This document shows positions 1 through 5,549 of a stretch of 5,828 nt of DNA, one piece after another. The stretch spans positions 203-6,030 of the forward strand of contig DKNG01000104.1 of the NCBI GenBank assembly GCA_002470185.1, given 5' to 3'. Within the stretch, counting starts at the first letter, position 1. Each line of letters begins with the position of its first letter. The notes beneath the pieces were generated by a model. The model was not told the origin of the DNA, ran no database searches, and was given only the letters and a program-made list of their open reading frames with translations. The DNA comes from Arcobacter sp. UBA7394 (GTDB lineage Bacteria > Campylobacterota > Campylobacteria > Campylobacterales > Arcobacteraceae). The position numbers and the translations under genes are program-made.

Positions 1-36
1 AAAAAAGTTTTAGATGTAATTATCTAATTACTCTTT
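1..36 (-). terminator. Probable intrinsic terminator of the proC-pseudopilin operon
   Basis: On the minus strand an outer stem AAAGAGT/ACTTTTT (36-30 with 8-2, one G-U pair) encloses an inner stem TTAGAT/ATCTAA (27-22 with 15-10) with a six-base loop, ending in a run of six T at the window edge. The hairpin overlaps the stop codon (22-20) of the last pseudopilin gene. The arms are AT-rich, so the structure is weak; what follows lies outside the window. It could also act in the opposite direction. Confidence 0.45.
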
Positions 37-379
37 GGTGCAATCTTATATCAAAAGATATTGATTTCACAAAAATATCAATTTGAAGATTGGAGTTAGT
101 ATTGTTTATATTAGCTTCAATTTCAAAGAAATCATCTTTTAATTCTAATTTATTCATACTTTTTAATTGCTCAGTACTCATACTATTTATATGATTTTTA
201 AAAAAGTCCATATGATTTTTTGCTTGAATATATAAATATTGATTTTGGATATTTTTATTTGCAAAAGATTTTGTTTGCATTGTTGATATTATCAAATAAG
301 AAAATAAAGATATTAAAACAATAGTAATTAATAAAGTGTAAGCTTTTTTAGGTTTAGAAGTATTTTTAATTGTATTCAT
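20..379 (-). CDS. Small prepilin-like protein lacking Glu5 (candidate GspK/PilX-type minor pseudopilin)
   Basis: A 119-aa protein with a basic leader of about 13 residues (ending PKKA) followed by a hydrophobic helix starting YTLLITIVLIS, the layout of a class III (type IV pilin-like) signal. The probable prepilin peptidase cut is between Ala13 and Tyr14. Position +5 of the mature protein is Ile instead of the usual Glu, a known property of GspK-type minor pseudopilins that sit at the pseudopilus tip. The rest (about 85 residues) is Asn/Lys/Ile-rich with no motif I recognise. I chose the ATG at 379 because it forms a classic ATGA overlap with the TGA stop of the preceding gene. An in-frame TTG at 394 would add five residues (MENKT) and is the alternative. 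It is the last gene of the proC-pseudopilin operon. Function in secretion, piliation or DNA uptake is inferred from the N-terminus and neighbours only; typical GspK proteins are much longer (about 300 aa). Confidence 0.7.
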   Translation of the reverse strand: MNTIKNTSKPKKAYTLLITIVLISLFSYLIISTMQTKSFANKNIQNQYLYIQAKNHMDFFKNHINSMSTEQLKSMNKLELKDDFFEIEANINNTNSNLQIDIFVKSISFDIRLHQRVIR

Positions 380-717
380 AGTTTTATTTTCCAAACTTGT
401 TTAATCTTTTCGTCTAAGTTTATATCTATTTCATAATATGTCGATTTTTTTTGAATAGTAAAATCATAAACATCTTTTAATAAAATAGAGTTTTCAAAAT
501 ATAAAATTCTGTTTTCTAATTTTAACTTTGATTTTAAGTCTTGATGTTTTTGTAAAAAAGCTTTTGTTGATAATAAATCAAGTTTTAGTGTTTCTATTTG
601 TTGATTATTTGTATTTAAAAACATACTTTCTTTTATAAAAAGCATTGAATATACTATTACAATTGAAGAAATTATAATACTTGCTATTAATTCTAAACTT
701 GAAAAACTATTTTTCAT
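376..717 (-). CDS. Small type IV prepilin-like protein (minor pseudopilin)
   Basis: A 113-aa protein opening MKNSFSSLELIASIIISS. A very short basic leader (MKNS) precedes Phe at +1 and Glu at +5, followed by about 20 hydrophobic residues: the prepilin N-terminal cleavage/methylation motif. The residue before the cut is Ser, whereas Gly (or Ala) is usual. Such proteins are inserted in the inner membrane, trimmed and N-methylated by prepilin peptidase, then assembled into a pilus or pseudopilus. The remaining 85 or so residues are Lys/Leu-rich and look like the rest of the N-terminal helix plus a minimal globular domain; no cysteines are seen. The ATG start overlaps the end of the upstream pseudopilin gene by 11 bp, and only a weak AAAGA ribosome site precedes it, so translational coupling is likely. 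By gene order it could be the GspJ/PilW counterpart, but at half the usual size. Exact partner system unknown. Confidence 0.75.
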   Translation of the reverse strand: MKNSFSSLELIASIIISSIVIVYSMLFIKESMFLNTNNQQIETLKLDLLSTKAFLQKHQDLKSKLKLENRILYFENSILLKDVYDFTIQKKSTYYEIDINLDEKIKQVWKIKL

Positions 718-991
718 ATTTATAAATCTTTATATTTTCATTTTTAAATTCATATTTTTTTACAAGAATTTCTTCTTCTGTATTTCCATCTATTATAAAA
801 GTAACTTTTGTATTTGATTTATTAAAAGAGGAATAATCTTTTATATCAAAACTATTTTCTATTTCATTTAGTTTTTGAAAGATTATATCATTGTTGTTTG
901 AAGTGTTTGAGTGAATAAATCCACTAATAACAATAGCAAGTAATGTAATACTTACTATTGTCTCAAAAAGAGTAAAACTATTTTTTTGCAA
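707..991 (-). CDS. Small type IV prepilin-like protein (minor pseudopilin; possible CtsT-position gene)
   Basis: A 94-aa protein beginning MQKNSFTLFETIVSITLLA: short leader, Phe at +1, Glu at +5 and a hydrophobic helix up to about residue 27, a good match to the prepilin N-terminal motif. As in the next gene, the residue before the predicted cut is Ser. The C-terminal 65 residues are mostly polar and Asn/Lys-rich. The start is a TTG lying inside the 3' end of proC (14-bp overlap); it is the only usable start, because an in-frame TAG lies two codons upstream (995-997). An AAAAAG stretch about nine bases before the TTG may serve as ribosome site. In Campylobacter jejuni the gene next to proC is ctsT, needed for natural transformation (recalled knowledge), so a role in a DNA-uptake pseudopilus is plausible. 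By order it could be GspI/PilV-like. The prepilin call is firm; the system it serves is not. Confidence 0.75.
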   Translation of the reverse strand: MQKNSFTLFETIVSITLLAIVISGFIHSNTSNNNDIIFQKLNEIENSFDIKDYSSFNKSNTKVTFIIDGNTEEEILVKKYEFKNENIKIYKYEK

Positions 992-1742
992 GCTCTAGAG
1001 CTTTTTCATAAGCTACGTTTATTGCTTTTATCATAGAATCTCTTACAGCACCTTCTTCAAGTTGTGCATATCCAGCAGCTGTAGTTCCACCTGGACTCAT
1101 AACTGAATCTTTGATAATTGCAGGATGTGAGTGGTTTAATAATGATGCTGTTCCTGAAAATAATCCTTGAACTAATTGTGTAGAAATATGTCTTTCAAGT
1201 CCAGCTTTTACTGCACCATCTGCTAAAGCTTCTGCTACTAATGCTAAAAATGCAGGTCCAGAACCAGCAACAGCAGTTGCAATATCTAATTGATTTTCAG
1301 TATTTACCCAAATTGCTTTTCCAATTGTAGAGAAAATATCAATTGCCATATTTTTAGCTTCATTGTCTCCTGTGATTGTTGTCATAGAGTTTTGTACTGA
1401 TGCTGCTACGTTTGGCATAGTTCTTACATAATGTTTAGATTCAATTTGTCTTTTTAATGATTCAAGTGTAGTACCTGCTAAAATTGATAATAAAACATTT
1501 GCTTTTCCTGATAGTCTTGCAGATACACTTTGCAGTGCATATGGTTTTACACAAAAAATTATATTTTTATCTGTGATATCTTCATTATCACTTAGTGTTC
1601 GAACTGAAACTTCTGGAATTTTCTCTTTCACTGCATTTAGCTTATTAGTATCTCTTCCTATGATTTCAACTTCATAGTTTTTTACTAATCCTCTAGCTAA
1701 TGATTGAGCCATAATTCCATTTCCTATGATAGTTAGCCTCAT
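978..1742 (-). CDS. proC: Pyrroline-5-carboxylate reductase
   Basis: A 254-aa cytosolic enzyme that reduces 1-pyrroline-5-carboxylate to L-proline with NAD(P)H, the last step of proline synthesis. The N-terminal Rossmann fold has the dinucleotide motif GNGIMA (residues 7-12), followed by VKP (65-67), RTMPN (107-111), AGSGPAF (159-165) and the C-terminal family signature around MSPGGTTAAG (215-224). Length is slightly below the usual 260-275 aa, and all expected motifs are intact. The ATG is preceded by AAAAAGG seven bases upstream, a good ribosome site, and by an extended -10 box at 1771-1779. It is the first gene of the leftward operon; its last codons overlap the TTG start of a pseudopilin gene by 14 bp. 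Its G+C is clearly higher than that of the downstream pilin-like genes. The linkage to pilin-like genes matches proC-ctsT order in C. jejuni, as I recall it. Confidence 0.96.
   Translation of the reverse strand: MRLTIIGNGIMAQSLARGLVKNYEVEIIGRDTNKLNAVKEKIPEVSVRTLSDNEDITDKNIIFCVKPYALQSVSARLSGKANVLLSILAGTTLESLKRQIESKHYVRTMPNVAASVQNSMTTITGDNEAKNMAIDIFSTIGKAIWVNTENQLDIATAVAGSGPAFLALVAEALADGAVKAGLERHISTQLVQGLFSGTASLLNHSHPAIIKDSVMSPGGTTAAGYAQLEEGAVRDSMIKAINVAYEKALELAKK
990..1003. repeat. 14-bp perfect palindrome at the proC/pseudopilin junction
   Basis: AAGCTCTAGAGCTT is a perfect palindrome within the last codons of proC. Read on the minus strand it includes the first two bases of the TTG start (991-989) of the next gene and lies where its ribosome site should be. 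As RNA it can form a 5-bp stem with a CTAG loop. Its role, if any, is unknown. Confidence 0.5.
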
Positions 1743-1770
1743 TTTATTGCCTTTTTGATTATTTTTAATA

Positions 1771-1779
1771 ATTATAGCA
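1771..1779 (-). promoter_or_regulatory. Probable sigma70 extended -10 box for the proC operon
   Basis: Read on the minus strand, this is TGCTATAAT: a consensus TATAAT with the TGn extension. Transcription would begin near 1764, giving a leader of about 22 nt before the proC ATG. No TTGACA-like box is seen 17 bp upstream. This fits Campylobacterota vegetative promoters, which are known to depend on an extended -10 and lack a conserved -35. Confidence 0.65.
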
Positions 1780-1803
1780 GATATTTCCTAAGCTAGTATT
1801 AGA

Positions 1804-1809
1804 TAAAAT
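1804..1809 (+). promoter_or_regulatory. Candidate -10 box for the bamD-lon operon
   Basis: TAAAAT within TTAGATAAAATG lies about 27 bp before the bamD ATG and would give a short leader of roughly 20 nt. It is the best plus-strand match in the 93-bp divergent region. There is no clear -35 box or TGn extension, so this is weaker than the opposing proC promoter. Confidence 0.35.
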
Positions 1810-1835
1810 GTTTGCTTTAAGACAAAGGAATTTAT

Positions 1836-2492
1836 ATGATAACAAGCTTTAAAATTAAGAATATATTACTTGCGTCAAGTTTAGTTTTTATTTTTACTGC
1901 GTGTTCTAGTAAGAAAGAAGCGGCAGAATATAACAAACCAGCACTATATTGGTACAACAAAATGGTAACTCAAATCACAAAAGGTGATTTAGATGAAGCT
2001 GATGATACATATACATCTTTAGAAAGTGAGCACAGAAACTCTCCATTAATCCCAACATCTATACTTATTTTAGTAAATGGACATATTGATGCAGAAGAGT
2101 ATGCTTTAGCAAATTTCTATTTAGATGAATATATTAAAAGATTTGCGTTAAGCAAAAATATTGACTATGCAAGATTTTTAAAAATTAAAGCCAATTTCTT
2201 AGGTTTTAGATACCAATTTAGAGATCAAGCACTAATTGAAAAAACAATTGAAGAGATTGAAGAATTTAAATTCAAATATAAATCATCTCCATATATGCCT
2301 TTAGTAGATACTATGAATGCACGATTACATATGGCAAAAGCACTTTTAGATCAAGAAATTGCTGATTTATATAAAAGAAAAGATAAGGAAAAGGCTGCTG
2401 CAATCTATAATGAAAAAGTAAAAGAATCTTGGATTAACCCAGATGAAATTATAGAGCCAAAAGTTCCATTTTATAGATCAATATTCGAATAA
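1836..2492 (+). CDS. bamD: BamD-like outer membrane assembly lipoprotein (YfiO family)
   Basis: A 218-aa predicted lipoprotein. Residues 1-22 form a signal peptide with basic n-region and hydrophobic core, ending in FTAC, so Cys23 would be lipidated and the protein anchored to the outer membrane facing the periplasm. The Phe at -3 is less usual than Leu. The rest is helical with TPR-like repeats: about 36-71 (YWYNKM..GDLDEAD..), 74-110, 113-157 and a final helix pair around 160-200. This layout and length fit BamD (E. coli about 245 aa), which binds BamA and helps fold beta-barrel proteins into the outer membrane. The C-terminal part is shorter than in E. coli. The ATG follows AAAGGAA six bases upstream. 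It is the first gene of the rightward operon, 41 bp before lon, an arrangement also seen in Campylobacter (Cj1074c-lon, recalled). A generic TPR lipoprotein is the alternative reading. Confidence 0.85.
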   Translation: MITSFKIKNILLASSLVFIFTACSSKKEAAEYNKPALYWYNKMVTQITKGDLDEADDTYTSLESEHRNSPLIPTSILILVNGHIDAEEYALANFYLDEYIKRFALSKNIDYARFLKIKANFLGFRYQFRDQALIEKTIEEIEEFKFKYKSSPYMPLVDTMNARLHMAKALLDQEIADLYKRKDKEKAAAIYNEKVKESWINPDEIIEPKVPFYRSIFE

Positions 2493-2495
2493 AAA

Positions 2496-2501
2496 TATAA
2501 A
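2496..2501 (+). promoter_or_regulatory. Possible internal -10 box before lon
   Basis: TATAAA sits just after the bamD stop in a 41-bp, almost purely A/T spacer, and could give lon its own transcript starting near 2508. In DNA this AT-rich such matches arise by chance, so it is only a candidate. No operator-like inverted repeat is present in the spacer. Confidence 0.2.
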
Positions 2502-2533
2502 ACATAAAAAATAACAAATAACAAGGAGTAGAT

Positions 2534-4951
2534 ATGGAATTAGAAAATTATGATAAGTTTCCACAAGACATACCATTAATTATAGAGGATGAGATATTTT
2601 TATACCCCTTCATGATTGCTCCACTTTTTTTAAACAGTGATGATAATATTAGTGCTGTTGAGCATGCAATTGAAGAGAACAAGTTAGTTATTGTTGCTGT
2701 TTCAAAGCAAGGAAAAGAAGGAAAAAGAGAAGACGATTCTTTTTATGATGTTGGTGTTGTTGGTAATATTATGAGAAAAGTATCTTTACCAGATGGTAAA
2801 ATCAAAGTACTTTTCCAAGGTTTATCAAAAGGTAGAATTAATCAATTCGACCAAGAACAACCAGTGTTATGTAATGTTGATATTTTGGAAAACAAACCTT
2901 TCGAAGAAGAGAGTGTTAAATCAGTTATTTCTGTTTTAGTTGAACAAGTTAAAAAACTTTCAAGACTTAACTCTAAATTTCCAGCTGATTTAATCAAAAC
3001 TATTGAAGAAAATGATGATGCAACTAGAATTGCTGATTTAATTTCATCTGTATTAAAAGTTAAAAAAGATGATGCTTACAAGTTATTTGCTCAAACTGAT
3101 ATTGAACAAAGATTACTTGATATTATTGAAGTAATAAAAAAAGAAATCGAGTCTTTTAAAATTCAAAAAGAGATTACTCAAAAAGTAAACTCTAAAATTG
3201 AAAAAACTCATAAAGATTACTTCTTAAAAGAGCAAATCAAAGCTATTAATAAAGAGCTTGGTACTGATAATAAAAAAGACGAAGAGATTAAAGCTTATAA
3301 AAAAAGACTTAAACAACTTAAGCCTCATATGCCAAAAGATGGATATAAAGAGACTAAAAAACAAGTTGATAAATTAAGTAGAATGCACCAAGATTCTCCT
3401 GATGCTTCACTTTTACAAACTTATATTGAACAAGTTTTAGATATTCCATTTGGACAATACTCTGATGAAAAAATCTCTGTTAATAATGTTGAAAAACAAT
3501 TAAACAAAGATCACTATTCATTAATCAAACCAAAAGAAAGAATTCTAGAATACTTCGCTGTAAAACAATTATTAGAGCAAAGAAATATTGAAGATTTAAA
3601 ATCAAAAGGAACAGTTCTTTGTTTTGTGGGACCTCCAGGTGTTGGTAAAACTTCACTTGCAAACTCAATTTCTAAAGCACTTCAAAGACCACTAGTAAGA
3701 ATAGCACTTGGTGGAATGGAAGATGTAAATGAGTTAAGAGGACATAGAAGAACTTATGTAGGAGCAATGCCTGGACGTCTTGTAAAAGGTCTAGTTGATG
3801 CTAAGAAAATGAATCCAGTTATGGTTTTAGATGAGATTGATAAGCTAGGAGCTAATCATAGAGGTGATCCAACAGCAGTTATGTTAGAAGTTTTAGATCC
3901 TGAACAAAACAATGAATTCAGAGATTTATACCTAAACTTTGCTATTGATTTATCTCAAATTATTTTTGTTTCAACTGCAAATGATATTAGAAGAATTCCA
4001 CCTGCTCTTAAAGACAGAATGGAATTTATTGAAATTTCTTCATATACACCAAATGAGAAATACCATATTGCAAAAGATTACTTAATTCCTCAAGAGTTAG
4101 TAAAACATGGTTTAAATAAATCAGAGATTTCTTTATCTAAACCAACAATTGAAATGATTATTGCTAAATATACAAGAGAAGCTGGGGTTAGAAACCTTAG
4201 ACGTGTATTCTCTAAATTATTTAGAAAAGCAGCTAAGAAATTACTTACTGATGATAAGTTAGAAAAAGTATCTATTTCTACTAAGAATTTAAAAACATAC
4301 TTAGATAATCCAATCTTTGAAATTGACCCAGCTGATAAGAAAAACTCAATTGGTATTGCAAATGGTTTAGCTTGGACAGCAGTAGGTGGAGATGTTCTTA
4401 AATCTGAGGCTATTAAGCTAAAAGGTAAGGGAATGTTATCTGTTACTGGTAACTTAGGTGATGTAATGAAAGAATCATCTAGAATCTCTTATTCTGTTGT
4501 AAAAGTTTTAATTGACAAGGGTGCTTTAGAGATTAATCAAGATATTATTCCTAAGTCATTCAAAGAAAAAGACGAAGATACAGTATTAGATTCTAGTGAG
4601 GTATATAAAAGATATGATATTCACTTACATATCCCAGAAGGTGCTACTCCAAAAGATGGACCAAGTGCTGGTATTACAATGGCATTAACAATTGCTTCTA
4701 TTTTAAGTGAAAGAGAAATCAAATCTGATATTGCTATGACAGGAGAGTTAACTCTATCTGGAAAAGTATTACCAATTGGTGGATTAAAAGAAAAATTAAT
4801 TGCAGCCTTTAAAGCAAAAATGACAAAAGCATTAATTCCTAGAAAGAACTTCGAAAGAGATTTAGAAGATATCCCTGAAGAAGTGAAAAAAGCTATGGAA
4901 CTTAAACCTGTAGATGTTATTGAAGATGTTTTAAAAGAAGCATTAGTATAA
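2534..4951 (+). CDS. lon: ATP-dependent Lon protease (LonA type)
   Basis: An 805-aa cytosolic AAA+ serine protease that unfolds and degrades damaged and regulatory proteins as a hexamer. The N-terminal substrate-binding domain covers about residues 8-195, followed by a Lys/Glu-rich coiled coil (about 196-270). The ATPase domain has Walker A GPPGVGKT (366-373, Lys372), Walker B ending in Asp433-Glu434, sensor-1 Asn483, arginine finger Arg495 (in DRM) and sensor-2 Arg553 (GVRNLRR). The protease domain starts near 605 and contains the Ser711-Lys754 dyad, in PKDGPSAG and GGLKEK, with the same 43-residue spacing as E. coli Ser679-Lys722. Length fits Campylobacterota Lon (about 790-835 aa). The ATG has a strong AAGGAG five bases upstream. 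I see no CIRCE or HspR-type inverted repeat before lon or bamD, so heat control is not evident. It is co-directional with bamD upstream and is followed after 10 bp by an unknown membrane protein gene. Confidence 0.98.
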   Translation: MELENYDKFPQDIPLIIEDEIFLYPFMIAPLFLNSDDNISAVEHAIEENKLVIVAVSKQGKEGKREDDSFYDVGVVGNIMRKVSLPDGKIKVLFQGLSKGRINQFDQEQPVLCNVDILENKPFEEESVKSVISVLVEQVKKLSRLNSKFPADLIKTIEENDDATRIADLISSVLKVKKDDAYKLFAQTDIEQRLLDIIEVIKKEIESFKIQKEITQKVNSKIEKTHKDYFLKEQIKAINKELGTDNKKDEEIKAYKKRLKQLKPHMPKDGYKETKKQVDKLSRMHQDSPDASLLQTYIEQVLDIPFGQYSDEKISVNNVEKQLNKDHYSLIKPKERILEYFAVKQLLEQRNIEDLKSKGTVLCFVGPPGVGKTSLANSISKALQRPLVRIALGGMEDVNELRGHRRTYVGAMPGRLVKGLVDAKKMNPVMVLDEIDKLGANHRGDPTAVMLEVLDPEQNNEFRDLYLNFAIDLSQIIFVSTANDIRRIPPALKDRMEFIEISSYTPNEKYHIAKDYLIPQELVKHGLNKSEISLSKPTIEMIIAKYTREAGVRNLRRVFSKLFRKAAKKLLTDDKLEKVSISTKNLKTYLDNPIFEIDPADKKNSIGIANGLAWTAVGGDVLKSEAIKLKGKGMLSVTGNLGDVMKESSRISYSVVKVLIDKGALEINQDIIPKSFKEKDEDTVLDSSEVYKRYDIHLHIPEGATPKDGPSAGITMALTIASILSEREIKSDIAMTGELTLSGKVLPIGGLKEKLIAAFKAKMTKALIPRKNFERDLEDIPEEVKKAMELKPVDVIEDVLKEALV

Positions 4952-4961
4952 GAATAAAATT

Positions 4962-5549
4962 ATGAGAAGAGTGAGGCAGAGCCAAGTTGTAAACAATTTT
5001 TTTACTCTTGCCTCAATCATAATTATCTCTGTTGTATTAACTTTATATGTTAAATACATAGCAAATGAACCTGAAATCACAAAAGAAAAGGTTATTCCTC
5101 TTCTTTGTGAGCAGGATACTCTGACAAAATATAAAGTATATAATCAAGAACTATTAAATGAATCTCAAAAAGCTTTAATCAAAGGCTATTATAAACTAGA
5201 AGGTTCTTACCAAAAATCACAAAGCAATAAATCTGTAGCCCAAGAGTTTATTTCACTTGATGAAATGAATGATTATTATATTCAAGCAATACAGAAAAAA
5301 AATAAAGAAAATATCAAAAAATATTTGACAATAGAGTATGTATTAATTGAGAAAGATAAAAACTCTAAAACTTCTGATGTGAAAAGAAAAGGTTTTTATT
5401 CTGGTTCAATTATGACTACTTTTAAAGCGGGTGAGAAAAAAATATTCAAGATATTCACAGACTTTAGATTGTATGATAAAGATGAGATATTATCACGAAT
5501 AGATTGCTCAATAAAGGTATATGAAAATAATGCTAAAAAACTTAAGTAA
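4962..5549 (+). CDS. Single-pass inner-membrane protein of unknown function
   Basis: A 195-aa protein I do not recognise. A basic N-terminus (MRRVRQSQ) precedes one hydrophobic segment at about residues 13-34, so the predicted topology is N-terminus in the cytosol and about 160 residues in the periplasm. An uncleaved anchor is more likely than a signal peptide, since no clear cleavage site follows. The periplasmic part is Lys/Glu-rich, mixed helix (40-120) then probable beta structure (about 125-190), and has two cysteines, Cys49 and Cys182, which could form a disulfide. The ATG lies 10 bp after the lon stop, with only a weak AAGAA ribosome site that overlaps that stop, suggesting coupling to lon. 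Its end overlaps the start of a rhomboid protease gene by 20-29 bp, so all are probably co-transcribed. The tight packing argues that it is a real gene. A link to rhomboid or Lon function is speculation. Confidence 0.8.
   Translation: MRRVRQSQVVNNFFTLASIIIISVVLTLYVKYIANEPEITKEKVIPLLCEQDTLTKYKVYNQELLNESQKALIKGYYKLEGSYQKSQSNKSVAQEFISLDEMNDYYIQAIQKKNKENIKKYLTIEYVLIEKDKNSKTSDVKRKGFYSGSIMTTFKAGEKKIFKIFTDFRLYDKDEILSRIDCSIKVYENNAKKLK

Noticed and set aside
981..987. Run of seven A (minus strand) at the start of the 94-aa pseudopilin gene as a phase-variation tract
   Set aside because: Runs of this length are common in such AT-rich DNA, and phase-variable tracts in Campylobacterota are usually longer G/C runs.
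1743..1835. Heat-shock operator (CIRCE or HspR/HAIR repeat) upstream of bamD-lon
   Set aside because: Neither the TTAGCACTC/GAGTGCTAA pair nor a CTTGAGT/ACTCAAG pair is present here or in the 41-bp spacer before lon.
1904..2492. BamD-like gene as a fliW or flagellar gene, given the Campylobacter gene order
   Set aside because: The product has a lipoprotein signal and TPR-like helices, unlike FliW, a small cytosolic protein.
4951..4962. Intrinsic terminator directly after lon
   Set aside because: Only 10 bases separate lon from the next start, with no hairpin plus T-run; the nearby stem-loop lies inside the next gene and lacks a T-run.
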